Shown: piece by piece, positions 22,866 to 32,684 of the stretch
Layout: each line of letters opens with the position of its first letter
How positions within the stretch are numbered: position 1 is the first letter of the stretch
Source of the DNA: CAZSWS01 sp964610765
GTDB lineage: Bacteria; Bacteroidota; Bacteroidia; Bacteroidales; Tannerellaceae
Direction of reading: 5' to 3'
NCBI GenBank assembly: GCA_964610765.1
Contig: CAZSWS010000024.1
Location: 1-33,526 of the forward strand
DNA: 33,526 nucleotides
Made by a program: the position numbers and the translations under genes
Notes under the pieces: generated by a model
What the model was told of the DNA's origin: nothing
Database searches by the model: none
What the model saw: the letters and a program-made list of their open reading frames with translations, nothing else

Positions 22866-24341
22866 TTAGTCTATTCTTACCAATCTTATAGAACAAGCAT
22901 CATTTCCATGATCCCATTTTCTTACGCCAGCCTGGTCTGCCGTTCTACCATCTCTTTCGGCAAAATTATATCCCTGAGCACCTCCTCCACCATAGAAGAA
23001 AAATGCCTGGTTTGAACCACCTATAACAAATGGAGATCCATCTATACCATACATCTCACCTGCAGCAACTACTGACAAGCCGGTAATATTAGATACTAAA
23101 TCTGGATTAAATTCTCCGGCACCTCCTCCATTCCACGAATAGCCTGTACTTAAAATTGCTCCTAGCTGATCCTTACCTATATATTTAAATAAGCGTTGCC
23201 AGTCCGTACCTGTCCCCATCAGACCGGAATTATCTCCCCCTCCTGTACTAACTCGCCAATTTCCATCAACAATTGATCTTCCTAGCAAATCTTCATAATC
23301 TCCTTTCACAGTAGCGGGACCATACAAATAGCCAAATACAGCCGGGTCTAAATCAGAATCCTCACGTGGATAAGTTGCAAAAGGTTTTTCTCTTTTATAC
23401 TGACTTATATCTTTTTTAGCAACTAAAGGTATCTCTTCTCCTCCATCGAATTTTGTAGTACGTAAGTTTGCACCTAACCATACCTCACAACCGACTTTAA
23501 CGACCGGATATTCATTACCTACAATATCTTTTACGATATATGGCTCAGAAAGGATTTCTTTGATAGGCGATCCATCTTGGCTTTCTTGTGCCTCTAACGT
23601 AATCCCATAAGCAGATACATAAATAAAAGATGTTGAGTTTTCCGTTCCTGGTATATAACTTAACGAATTATCTTCTTTCTCAAAAATGGCCTGTCCTCCA
23701 TTTATTGGATCTGCAGAAATAGTTCCATCCTCATTTATCAATGCAACAACTCTTCCATCAGAATAATCAGCAGCTCCACCTTCTCCTACATATGCTACAA
23801 TTGCCTTTGAAGATATCTGCTCATTATTTAAATACTCTAAGCAAATTTCAACAATCTTCTGTTGCCCATCCATTGTTTTATATATTTTAGACATATTAAA
23901 GTCTGCAAGACTAGGTATATTTATTCTGTAAACTCCTTCTATCGGATGTTTAGGTTCTACGACAAATTCTTTTGCAGTTTGATTTATCGTAATAATTTTA
24001 GTAACATTGAATACTTTAACTTTCAAATTTATAGAACGAGATGTATATCTTATATTCTCACTCACAGAAACATTTATATTTGTTCCTTCTAGTTTCACAC
24101 TACACCACTCATCATCTTTAGAATCTAAAGCAATAGAAATATACTTTTCATCCATATTTGTTACTACAGAAATATCGGCAGAACCTGCCTCTGCTGTAAA
24201 ATCTAAAGACTCGTCAGGAGATAAATTAACGTTTACTTCGACTCCCGGATCCCCTCCAACATTCACATCATAATCCTCACAAGAACTCACTGCCAAAATC
24301 AAGCCTAAACTTAAGAGGCAAAACAATAATATCTTTTTCAT
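22866..24341 (-). CDS. BACON + FISUMP domain surface lipoprotein
   Basis: I choose the ATG at 24341 (491 residues, MKKILLF...), 10 bases after the previous stop; an upstream ATG at 24359 would overlap that gene. The signal peptide ends in a lipobox (AVSSC), so this is a lipoprotein, likely surface-exposed. About residues 40-125 form a BACON-like domain (ending in ITINQTAK). After a central region of unknown type, the C-terminal 200 residues are a Fibrobacter succinogenes major paralogous (FISUMP) domain: DIVGNEYPVVKVGCEVWLGA matches its usual opening, followed by NLRTTKFDGGEEIP, and it ends in a CSIRLVR motif. Such proteins occupy the SusE/SusF-like place in uptake loci and may bind the ligand. 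Function is inferred from position. Confidence 0.8.
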   Translation of the reverse strand: MKKILLFCLLSLGLILAVSSCEDYDVNVGGDPGVEVNVNLSPDESLDFTAEAGSADISVVTNMDEKYISIALDSKDDEWCSVKLEGTNINVSVSENIRYTSRSINLKVKVFNVTKIITINQTAKEFVVEPKHPIEGVYRINIPSLADFNMSKIYKTMDGQQKIVEICLEYLNNEQISSKAIVAYVGEGGAADYSDGRVVALINEDGTISADPINGGQAIFEKEDNSLSYIPGTENSTSFIYVSAYGITLEAQESQDGSPIKEILSEPYIVKDIVGNEYPVVKVGCEVWLGANLRTTKFDGGEEIPLVAKKDISQYKREKPFATYPREDSDLDPAVFGYLYGPATVKGDYEDLLGRSIVDGNWRVSTGGGDNSGLMGTGTDWQRLFKYIGKDQLGAILSTGYSWNGGGAGEFNPDLVSNITGLSVVAAGEMYGIDGSPFVIGGSNQAFFFYGGGGAQGYNFAERDGRTADQAGVRKWDHGNDACSIRLVRID

Positions 24342-24351
24342 GTTATTATAT

Positions 24352-26010
24352 TTAATCAATTGATGGTATTTTTTCTAGCGCATCAAAATCTATTTTGGGT
24401 GCGCCGCTACTACTTGGATTCCTTTTTAACAAAGTACCACTTTTTAAAAAGTCATCAAAAAAGCCAAACCCTTGAAGAACAAACATATTTGTTTCAGAAT
24501 CTACTACCCCATATACATCTTTCCTCATTCCTATCTCTGCTGTTCCATCATAGCTAAACTTTGCCTCAGTAACCTCTTTCCACACACCCGAAGTAGTTCT
24601 AGCCCATTGATTTCCATACCTCCCAGCACGAGTTAGCACAGAGTTTTTGGGATCGAAATTTTCCAGAAAAGAATAGGCTCCCTTATAATTCGTTGATGTC
24701 TCTGGTCTACTAAATGAAGCTATTAGTTTCCATTCATCATCAGCAAAAAAATAAGCAGTATAAACTGTACTACCTTTTCCGTCAGGTTTAACTCCCACTA
24801 ACGCTTTATACACGACATCAGGCTTCCAGTCATAATTCAACCAGCTCTGTCCACCACTGCCTTCTGCTCCAAACTCTCCAACAGTTACATCCTTGCCTTT
24901 TCTTAATAGTTTTATCCGCTTATCCTCAGGTATATCTTCCGGATTGTCTGTTTGATAGGGACTCCATACAGAGAATAAAATCTTCGGTTTTCCTTTTCCA
25001 TCAACCTGTATACCCATATAGCCTTCAGAAAAACCATTCATCATAAAATATGAACTATTTACATAGTTCTCTTTTGTAATAAGAACTTCATTATAAAAAT
25101 ATTCAACATCTTCAGAAGGCATAGTATACCAATAGTGAGTAGAAGCACCTCGTCTAAAGAAATAGCAATTCAAATTGTCTTTTGCCATTTCCTCTTCTGT
25201 TACATAGTTATTTGTTTCATGAGATGCTTCGCCACCAAAACGAATATAAGATATGTTACCAAAGTTGCTTCCTGATTTAGAAACACCTTGCATATCCACT
25301 TTAACATAACCAGGCTTAAGTTTATCAATTGCAGCTATTCCATATACCTTTTTAGCAGCACCACTTATATATACATCATATGACTTACCCTCAACAGTAA
25401 ATCTAACCTTGCTTACACCAGAGGGGTTACTACCAACGAAACCAATCTTAAGCTCACCAGTACCTCCAATTCTAAAATAGGTACTGACAACAAGGTTTTC
25501 ATCAGTCCAATCAGAATTGAAGTTTCCTGTATGACTATTTATTGCGTCAGAGTTTTCAGGATATGTTATATATGAATTTCCTGCAAATGGAACACTATAG
25601 GGAACATCTTTTTCCGTATACTCTACTTCAGGTTCAATAATTTCTCCTGTAATTGATTTTTGAGTTATATAGATTGTATCCAATTGAAGCTTAGTTGAAT
25701 TTTCAAGAATGTAAATTTTCCCCTTTCTACTTACCTCACTTTTATTGGCATCTACAATCCATGTAGTCTCATTAGATTGATCTTTTTTCAACCAACTAAC
25801 ACTAGTTGTGTAATCTAACCCAATATCGCTTGGTTTAGTTGTTATATCAAAACTCACTTTGCTACTTTCAGCTTCAACAATTAGTTCTTTAGTAGGCAAA
25901 ACAGATACAGTTATTTTTGATTCAACACCTTCCGTTTTAGAGTCACTACATCCAAAGCTAATTATAGGAACGAGTAGTACGAGAAGTTTTACTAATTTAT
26001 TTATTAACAT
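24352..26010 (-). CDS. BACON + DUF5077/DUF3472 lipoprotein
   Basis: A 552-residue lipoprotein (lipobox ISFGC). Residues about 38-118 look like a BACON domain (ending IYITQKS). About 135-260 resembles DUF5077 (VPFAGNSYITYPE opening), and about 300-535 is DUF3472, with the characteristic GYMGIQVDGKGK, KILFSVWSP, EGSGGQSWLNYDWK and YTAYFFADDEWKLIASFSRP segments. The DUF3472 fold has a beta-sandwich, lectin-like look in its sequence pattern, but no activity can be read from it. It begins 11 bases after susD and is cotranscribed with it. It may be a glycan-binding surface protein or an unrecognised enzyme. Confidence 0.82.
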   Translation of the reverse strand: MLINKLVKLLVLLVPIISFGCSDSKTEGVESKITVSVLPTKELIVEAESSKVSFDITTKPSDIGLDYTTSVSWLKKDQSNETTWIVDANKSEVSRKGKIYILENSTKLQLDTIYITQKSITGEIIEPEVEYTEKDVPYSVPFAGNSYITYPENSDAINSHTGNFNSDWTDENLVVSTYFRIGGTGELKIGFVGSNPSGVSKVRFTVEGKSYDVYISGAAKKVYGIAAIDKLKPGYVKVDMQGVSKSGSNFGNISYIRFGGEASHETNNYVTEEEMAKDNLNCYFFRRGASTHYWYTMPSEDVEYFYNEVLITKENYVNSSYFMMNGFSEGYMGIQVDGKGKPKILFSVWSPYQTDNPEDIPEDKRIKLLRKGKDVTVGEFGAEGSGGQSWLNYDWKPDVVYKALVGVKPDGKGSTVYTAYFFADDEWKLIASFSRPETSTNYKGAYSFLENFDPKNSVLTRAGRYGNQWARTTSGVWKEVTEAKFSYDGTAEIGMRKDVYGVVDSETNMFVLQGFGFFDDFLKSGTLLKRNPSSSGAPKIDFDALEKIPSID

Positions 26011-26021
26011 AATAATTCTCT

Positions 26022-27854
26022 TTAATATCCTTTATTTTGAATCAATTGTGGGTTATTATCTACATACGTTTGCAGTATTGGCCATAAATACATTTTATCA
26101 CTAAAAACGCGTTGCTGTATTTCAACTACTTTAAAGAAATCGTTATTAGTTTTCCCCTCTACATTCATACCTTTAATTGGTTCCTTATTTAACACGTTCC
26201 CCATCATTTTACGTCTTCTTAAATCCATGTAGCGCATTCCTCCCTCAAAAGCAAATTCAACTCTTCTCTCTTTCATCAAAGCTTCTAACATTTCATCTTT
26301 CGTCAAGTTTTCTTTAACCTTAGGTAACCCAGCTCTTTCTCTAATTAAATTTAAATACTTCTGAGCCTCCACTTTATTACTTTCATAATTATACTCTGTC
26401 AAAGCCTCTGAGTAATTTAAATACATTTCAGCCAATCTTATTAACGTACCTGGTTTATAAGGGAAGTCAACCCCGTGCTCTATAGAAGGATTAACAGCTT
26501 TTCTAAACTGATAACCAGCAATAGGACTGTCATGCGAAGGTTTTCCATCGTTCCCCCCGTTAAGAAAGTTCAAATTTCTTCCTGATTTATCAAAAGAACA
26601 ATACTGTCCATGGTAGCCTATATTAACATAAAACCGTGGTTCTCTATTTACATACATATTAAAGGTGCCTTTTCTAGTTACTAAGCCCTCTGTTTCATTT
26701 ATATCTGCCCATTTATACTTGGTATTATAAGAAACATCCTCACTAGAAAAACCTGTATCTTTATAACCAGACCCTGAATCATTTATAGACAATCCATTCT
26801 TCATGAAAAAGGCATCCACTAAGTTCTGCGTTGCGCCAAGACAGCCAGCCCACCCGGACCCTCTAGGTAAAATATGATATTCATACTGCCAATCTGTCTT
26901 TTTGGGAAATGCAAAAATTATTTCTTCATTTTCGCTTAACGTTTTAAGATGAACATTCATACATGACAATAATGCATCAATCGTTCCATCATCATTGTAT
27001 TCTTTATACAACTGATACTGGGGCATATCCAATACAAGTTTGGTGGCATCTATTGCTTTTTTCCACTTTTCCTTATCAACAGTTTGACTAAACAATAAAG
27101 TGCCATCTTTATTTTTCTCACTCGCGTAGTCAGGATTCCCATTAAAAAGGGGACTTGCAGCAAACATGAGCATTTTAGCCCTTACAGCTAAACAAACTCC
27201 TTTTGTTGGCCGCCCTACATCTATATCTTCATATTCGACTGGTAGCACTTTTGAAAGCTCAAGAAGCTCGTGATCCAAATAATCAACAATTTCATCATAA
27301 GGAGTTCGTGTTTTAAATAAATTTGCAGCAGAAGCATCAGCATCTGACAATTCTGTTATTAAAGGAAAAGGTCCATATACTTCAAGCATTCTGGTGTAAT
27401 AATAGGCTACTAAAAAACGAGCTTCATTTTTATATCTTTCCACCACTTCGACCGTCAATCTTTGATCTGGGATTTCTTTTACGTTGTTCAAAAATATCAG
27501 GGCTGATCTAACTTTTTGATAGGTGTCTTTCCAAATATCTCTTCCAGGAACTTGTATGGTTGGAGTCCAGTTACCTTGTTGAACATTCATTAGATTTCCC
27601 CATCCAAATTGTCCCAATGATGATGCCATATGCGCTTCATCAGACATCATAGAATAACCATATGCATAACTAGAGTAATCCCATAAGGGATCTGGTATTA
27701 GGTTATAAATCGCAGACAACCAAGATTTTGTATTATCCGCATTATTGAAAACCATTTCTATATCAAGTTGGTCATCCGGTCTTTTATCCAGAAAATCGCA
27801 TGAAGCAATAATCAAACTAGATATAAATAATATTGTTATAGCTATCTTTTTCAT
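26022..27854 (-). CDS. SusD/RagB-family nutrient-binding lipoprotein
   Basis: 610 residues with lipobox (IIASC) at the end of the signal peptide, followed by CDFLDKRPDDQLD, typical of SusD openings. TPR-rich helices appear in the N-terminal half (RFLVAYYYTRMLEVYGPFPL) and the C-terminal SusD signature includes RLAEMYLNYSEALTEYN and RRVEFAFEGGMRYMDLRR. SusD proteins cap the SusC channel and capture ligand. It lies 36 bases after susC. Confidence 0.95.
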   Translation of the reverse strand: MKKIAITILFISSLIIASCDFLDKRPDDQLDIEMVFNNADNTKSWLSAIYNLIPDPLWDYSSYAYGYSMMSDEAHMASSLGQFGWGNLMNVQQGNWTPTIQVPGRDIWKDTYQKVRSALIFLNNVKEIPDQRLTVEVVERYKNEARFLVAYYYTRMLEVYGPFPLITELSDADASAANLFKTRTPYDEIVDYLDHELLELSKVLPVEYEDIDVGRPTKGVCLAVRAKMLMFAASPLFNGNPDYASEKNKDGTLLFSQTVDKEKWKKAIDATKLVLDMPQYQLYKEYNDDGTIDALLSCMNVHLKTLSENEEIIFAFPKKTDWQYEYHILPRGSGWAGCLGATQNLVDAFFMKNGLSINDSGSGYKDTGFSSEDVSYNTKYKWADINETEGLVTRKGTFNMYVNREPRFYVNIGYHGQYCSFDKSGRNLNFLNGGNDGKPSHDSPIAGYQFRKAVNPSIEHGVDFPYKPGTLIRLAEMYLNYSEALTEYNYESNKVEAQKYLNLIRERAGLPKVKENLTKDEMLEALMKERRVEFAFEGGMRYMDLRRRKMMGNVLNKEPIKGMNVEGKTNNDFFKVVEIQQRVFSDKMYLWPILQTYVDNNPQLIQNKGY

Positions 27855-27890
27855 GATTAATTAGTTTATACTTTTAAAATCTTTGATTTA

Positions 27891-30800
27891 TTAAAAAGAG
27901 GCTTCAAATCCTACTGAGAAAACTTTCATCAATGGATATTTTAATCCATCAGAAGAGCCTATCTCCGGATCCCATAGTTTAAATGAACTCCATGTCAGCA
28001 AATTAGATGCTCTAAAGAAGACTCTTGCATTGCGCATGGCGGCTTTCTTCTGAAAACCTTTGGGTAAAGTATATCCCATTTCAAAGTTTTTAAGCCTCAA
28101 ATAAGAAGCATCTTGCAACCACCATGTAGAACTATATGAATTATTATTACTTACAGAAGAAGCTATACGCGGCCAAAACACATTTTTATAAGGATCTTCA
28201 GGTTTCCAACGGTCGTCATAGTTAGTATAAATATTACCAAGACCTCCACCACCACTGCCGGGTATCAATTGAGCTCCGCCCAATCTGTTGGAAAAATTGC
28301 CTGTTCCCTGAAAGAATGCACTAATATCGAAATTCTTATAAGTAACACTTAAGCCAAAACCGTATACAATCTCAGGTACATAGGGTTTACCAATCGGTTT
28401 TTCGTCATAAGCATCTATTCTTCCATCATTGTTCGTATCATTATAACGTATATCACCAGGTTTTACTATACTAAATGTATGCTCCGGAATACCTTTAAGT
28501 AAATTTCCATTTGCATCAAAGTCTTCTTCTTGAAACAATCCTATAGCTTCAAGTCCATAATATTGATGAACAGGCTGTCCTGTTCTTGAGCGAGTTGTGT
28601 TTTTCATAGACTCAGCCTCGTCATATTCAATTATTTCATTGGTCGCATAAGTAAAACTACCTCTTGCAGATATAAACCAATCTTTTGAAAGACTCTTATT
28701 CATATCTAAAGTCAATTCAAAACCTTTATTCTCTGTTATTCCATAGTTTGCCCACGGAGCTTTAGTAAATCCTGAAAGTTCAGGAATGGTCTTTCTTTGC
28801 ATAAAGATATCTTCACGGCGTTCATGAAAGACATCTGTTTGAAGCTCAATAGCATCTATCAAGCCTAATTCTACCCCAAAGTTAAACTTCTTAACCGTTT
28901 CCCAAGTTAAGTCCGGTATCCCAAAATCACCTTCCTGATAGCCACCCAGAGCATTGGAACCAGATATACCAAAATTATAGCCATTCGCTCCATCAATCGT
29001 AGAAAGATAAGAGAAACGACGTCCGCCTAATCGATCGTTTCCAACCAAACCATATGAGCTTCTTATTTTAAGTTTTGATATGGTATTACTGATTGACTCC
29101 ATAAAGCTTTCATTAGAAATAAGCCAACCTGCAGCTATAGAGGGGAAGAAGCCCCATCTTTTACCAGATCTAAAGTTTTCAGAACCATTAAAACCAAAGT
29201 TAGCCTCAATAAAATACGTATCGTTTAGTCCATAAGAAACACGACCTGCTAATCCTTGAGTTCTATAAGGCAAGGAGGCAATTGCTGAACCAGCATCTGC
29301 ATCAATTTTATCAGACATATTATATAAAAACAATGCATCCAATCTATGTTTATCTGCTATTGTCTTATTATAAGCAAGTTGCCCTTCAAAATACAAATAT
29401 CTATTGCCACCGGATTCTTTTGAATAACCTAAAAAATTACTGCCTTTATTAGTCATAGAGGTAAGTAAATTACCCTGATCGTCTCTTCCATTAGCGAAAT
29501 ATGTTGTTGGACTTTTTGTTCTTTTTTGATTATGCCAATTGTAAGTATCGAATGAAAACTTTGCATTAACTCTTAATCCCTCAAGAGGTTTATAAAGTGC
29601 TCCTATATCCTGTGTTACTGCAAAAAGAGACTGTATACTACTCTGAAAATAAGACTGATAACCAGAGTTTGTTGATGCGGCCCAAGGGTTCGTTTGTGAT
29701 GTTGTAGCGGGTATCTGTCCATTTGAATACAAAATCGGATGCACTATGGGAGTGTTTTTAAATGATAGTCCAATGATTTCACTAGGTGCTGTTCCCGGTT
29801 CATTTCGATTCATTATATATCCTCCAATGCTAACAGCAACATTTGTAGAAGAAGTCACATCAATATCCACATTAGACCTCACATTATACCTAGTCAATTT
29901 ATTACTTGCGTCATAATCGACATTTTTATCTGTCTTTGTTATTCCCTTCTCAGAATACATAGCAACGATTAAACTATAACGCAAACGCTCACTCCCCCCA
30001 TTAATATCCAAACTAACTCGCCCATTAGGCACATAGTCTTTAGTTGTTGCTTTAAGCCAATTAACACTAGGATACAAATCGGGATCTGCCCCAGTTCTAG
30101 TCATCTCAATAACATCGGGTGCATACATATAGCCATTGCCACCGGATAACGTATGAGCTGCATTCATCACTTCCATATAGGTTGCTCCATCTACGAATTC
30201 GGGTAATTTCGTTGGTGTTGAGATTCCATAGTCCGCCTTCACCGACACTCTAGGCTTACCTAGTTTGCCTTTTTTCGTCTGAATAAGTATAACTCCATTG
30301 GCTCCCCTAACACCATATACTGCCGTAGCAGTTGCATCCTTAAGCATAGAGAAAGATTCAATCTCTTCAGGAGATATATCATTCAAGCTCCTTTCTATCC
30401 CATCAACAAGAACAAGCGGCTGAGTACCAACACTTTGAAATGAAGAAATCCCTCTAATCCAAAAGTCTGAAGCATCCTTCCCGGGCTCTCCACTTCTTTG
30501 CACAGCTATAACCCCTGTAACATTACCAGCTAAGGCATTACTAACAGAGCGAGACTGATTAATCCGAAGAGTTGAAGGGCTAACTGTACTTATGGCACCA
30601 ACAACACTCTCTCTTTTTTGTTGCCCATAACCAACAATAACCACCTCTTCCAGTCCTTTAGTGTCTTCTTCCATAACAACATTAAGCTCGGATTCTTTTC
30701 CCACCTTAATATTTAACGGCACAAAGCCAATATAGGTGAAGTTTAAAATAGATTCCTCGTTTTTTATGTTATATAAAGTAAATCGACCATTAACATCTGA

Positions 30801-31265
30801 AACAGTAATATTATTGGTTCCAACTTCACGTATAGAGGCACCAATCAAAACTTCTCCTTTTTGATCTTTGACAACACCGGAAATCATTAGTTTTTGAGGT
30901 GTAGTTTGCTCTTTTTTTACAATGTAGACTTGCTTTTTATCAATAATGGCCGTATTGTCGCCTTCTTGAAATAATTCTACAATAATTTCCTCCACTGATT
31001 TATCTCTTACATCAAGAGATACAATTCTTAACTTATTAAAAGTTTCATCTTCGTAGAAAAAAGAATAATCGCTTTTTCTTTCAATTTCTACGATAACCTC
31101 TTCGATTGTTTTGTTTTCTATTTTTAAGGATAAACTGCCATTAATTTGGGATTCAGCCCCAACAACATTAGCCTGCAGCATTATTCCTAAAAACAAAAAC
31201 ACCATAATTTTAGCATTCAATAGTCTATTCCAACCATTGATTCTTTTCTTTTTTGTAAAAAACAT
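27891..31265 (-). CDS. SusC/RagA TonB-dependent transporter with STN signalling domain
   Basis: 1124 residues: signal peptide (1-37, basic N-terminus, cleavage after VVGA), STN domain (about 43-118, SLSLKIENKTIEEVIVEIE), carboxypeptidase-regulatory-like domain (about 128-200), TonB plug (from EEVVIVGYGQQKRES near 206 to about 335) and a 22-strand barrel ending in FSVGFEASF. It imports a ligand, probably an oligosaccharide, using TonB energy. The STN domain marks it as a signal transducer to a FecR-type anti-sigma factor, here encoded 36 bases upstream. The start at 31265 is slightly long for a signal peptide, but no better ATG precedes the hydrophobic core. Confidence 0.95.
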   Translation of the reverse strand: MFFTKKKRINGWNRLLNAKIMVFLFLGIMLQANVVGAESQINGSLSLKIENKTIEEVIVEIERKSDYSFFYEDETFNKLRIVSLDVRDKSVEEIIVELFQEGDNTAIIDKKQVYIVKKEQTTPQKLMISGVVKDQKGEVLIGASIREVGTNNITVSDVNGRFTLYNIKNEESILNFTYIGFVPLNIKVGKESELNVVMEEDTKGLEEVVIVGYGQQKRESVVGAISTVSPSTLRINQSRSVSNALAGNVTGVIAVQRSGEPGKDASDFWIRGISSFQSVGTQPLVLVDGIERSLNDISPEEIESFSMLKDATATAVYGVRGANGVILIQTKKGKLGKPRVSVKADYGISTPTKLPEFVDGATYMEVMNAAHTLSGGNGYMYAPDVIEMTRTGADPDLYPSVNWLKATTKDYVPNGRVSLDINGGSERLRYSLIVAMYSEKGITKTDKNVDYDASNKLTRYNVRSNVDIDVTSSTNVAVSIGGYIMNRNEPGTAPSEIIGLSFKNTPIVHPILYSNGQIPATTSQTNPWAASTNSGYQSYFQSSIQSLFAVTQDIGALYKPLEGLRVNAKFSFDTYNWHNQKRTKSPTTYFANGRDDQGNLLTSMTNKGSNFLGYSKESGGNRYLYFEGQLAYNKTIADKHRLDALFLYNMSDKIDADAGSAIASLPYRTQGLAGRVSYGLNDTYFIEANFGFNGSENFRSGKRWGFFPSIAAGWLISNESFMESISNTISKLKIRSSYGLVGNDRLGGRRFSYLSTIDGANGYNFGISGSNALGGYQEGDFGIPDLTWETVKKFNFGVELGLIDAIELQTDVFHERREDIFMQRKTIPELSGFTKAPWANYGITENKGFELTLDMNKSLSKDWFISARGSFTYATNEIIEYDEAESMKNTTRSRTGQPVHQYYGLEAIGLFQEEDFDANGNLLKGIPEHTFSIVKPGDIRYNDTNNDGRIDAYDEKPIGKPYVPEIVYGFGLSVTYKNFDISAFFQGTGNFSNRLGGAQLIPGSGGGGLGNIYTNYDDRWKPEDPYKNVFWPRIASSVSNNNSYSSTWWLQDASYLRLKNFEMGYTLPKGFQKKAAMRNARVFFRASNLLTWSSFKLWDPEIGSSDGLKYPLMKVFSVGFEASF

Positions 31266-31301
31266 GTTTTATAGGTTTTAGGTTAGTAATTATAAATTTG
31301 A

Positions 31302-32513
31302 TTATTGACTTTCTATATAATATTTTCCATTGTCTGTTTTCCAGGAAATTTGAAGTATTTTATTTAAGCTTCCCAACATTTGCTCAACATTATCAGAAAA
31401 ATTCAGCTTGCCACTAAAGCTTCTATTAGCTACATTTTTATCATATATGATTGTCACTCCATAATATTCAGATAAGACATCAAATACTTCAGCTAAACCT
31501 TTACTTTTAAAGTAGTAGACTCCTGTTTTCCAAATCACATACCTATCTGGATCGACTTTTTTCACTTTGGCAATCCCATTTTCAAAAGAAAACATTTCAT
31601 TAGGCTCCAAACACATCTCCTTTTCATCTACACTTACCGAAACAGAACCTTCAATTAAAACAACGGTCGTTTTTTCATGATTTTCATGAGCTTTCACATT
31701 AAAAGAAGTACCGTGTACCTTAATTTCTGCACTCTGCGTCTTTAAAACAAATGTTCTTTCTTCATCCTTAGTGACATCTATATAAACCTCTCCATCTACA
31801 TAAATTTCTCGCTGTTTTTGATTAAAAGAATTAGGAAAAACAACTCTTGTGTCTTCATTCAACCAGAGTTTACTCCCATCTGAAAGAATTAAAGTAGACC
31901 TTTTCCCACTTGGAACCGATAATTGGTTAAACACTTCTTGACCTATATGATTATTACTAATCGGTGTGTTTTCATTATTCACTTGAAACACACCACTAGA
32001 AAAAGATATTTGCGGATTTTCTTCTTTAATATAATACACTTGCTTTTGGTCACTGATTCTTAATAAAACATCTGTAGAACTAGTCACAACATCATCAAAC
32101 ATGGAAGATGCTATTTTTTCAATTTGAATGTTTTTATTGAAAACATTTGCAAAATAGACTCCACCAATAATTAATATCGCTGCTATAGATGCAGCTACTG
32201 ACATTAATGTTTTTTTCTGTGAAAGTATGGAGATTTTCTTATTTCCAGAATGATAGTGCTTCCTTGCAAATTCTTTCTTCATTTCATCAAACTCCAAAGT
32301 AGAAAGCTCAGCTTTTTTTATAGTTAGTGATTTCAAGAATATCTCTGCAAGATTAAACTCCTCAACATTAATCTTACCTGATTTTATTTGTTCACTCCAA
32401 AAATCCTCAGCAGACCACCCTTCTCTTTTATGTGAGTCAATGAAAAAATCATCTGTAAGAAAATCTTGGAATTTATAATTAGAGTAATCCTTGGAATTAT
32501 TCATAAAGCGCAT
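31302..32513 (-). CDS. FecR-family anti-sigma factor with C-terminal DUF4974-like domain
   Basis: 403 residues. A cytoplasmic N-terminal part (1-100) should bind the sigma factor; one membrane helix sits at about 103-122; the periplasmic part has a FecR domain (about 195-300, with SVPSGKRSTLILSDGSKLWLN and GTSFNVKAH) and a DUF4974-like C-terminus (about 332-402, which contacts the STN domain of the partner transporter in related systems). Start: ATG at 32513; an in-frame ATG three codons on is possible. It follows the sigma gene after 171 bases that contain a G8 run and could hold its own promoter. Confidence 0.92.
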   Translation of the reverse strand: MRFMNNSKDYSNYKFQDFLTDDFFIDSHKREGWSAEDFWSEQIKSGKINVEEFNLAEIFLKSLTIKKAELSTLEFDEMKKEFARKHYHSGNKKISILSQKKTLMSVAASIAAILIIGGVYFANVFNKNIQIEKIASSMFDDVVTSSTDVLLRISDQKQVYYIKEENPQISFSSGVFQVNNENTPISNNHIGQEVFNQLSVPSGKRSTLILSDGSKLWLNEDTRVVFPNSFNQKQREIYVDGEVYIDVTKDEERTFVLKTQSAEIKVHGTSFNVKAHENHEKTTVVLIEGSVSVSVDEKEMCLEPNEMFSFENGIAKVKKVDPDRYVIWKTGVYYFKSKGLAEVFDVLSEYYGVTIIYDKNVANRSFSGKLNFSDNVEQMLGSLNKILQISWKTDNGKYYIESQ

Positions 32514-32628
32514 ATTTTTTACTTTATATATGCATGAAACACCAAAACATACTCACTAAAAAACAAGAAAGATTAAAGAGTTACCAATATTTAACTATTT
32601 TAAAACATTTGTTGTGAAATTAAAAAAA

Positions 32629-32636
32629 GGGGGGGG
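32629..32636. repeat. G8 homopolymer in the fecR leader
   Basis: A run of eight G, preceded by seven A, lies in the 171-base gap between the sigma and anti-sigma genes (C8 then T7 on the transcribed minus strand). Such runs are rare in AT-rich DNA and are prone to slippage. Confidence 0.75.
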
Positions 32637-32684
32637 AGGATGAGTAATAAGATAGCTAAAAACTAGCAGAACTTTTAATGAAAT

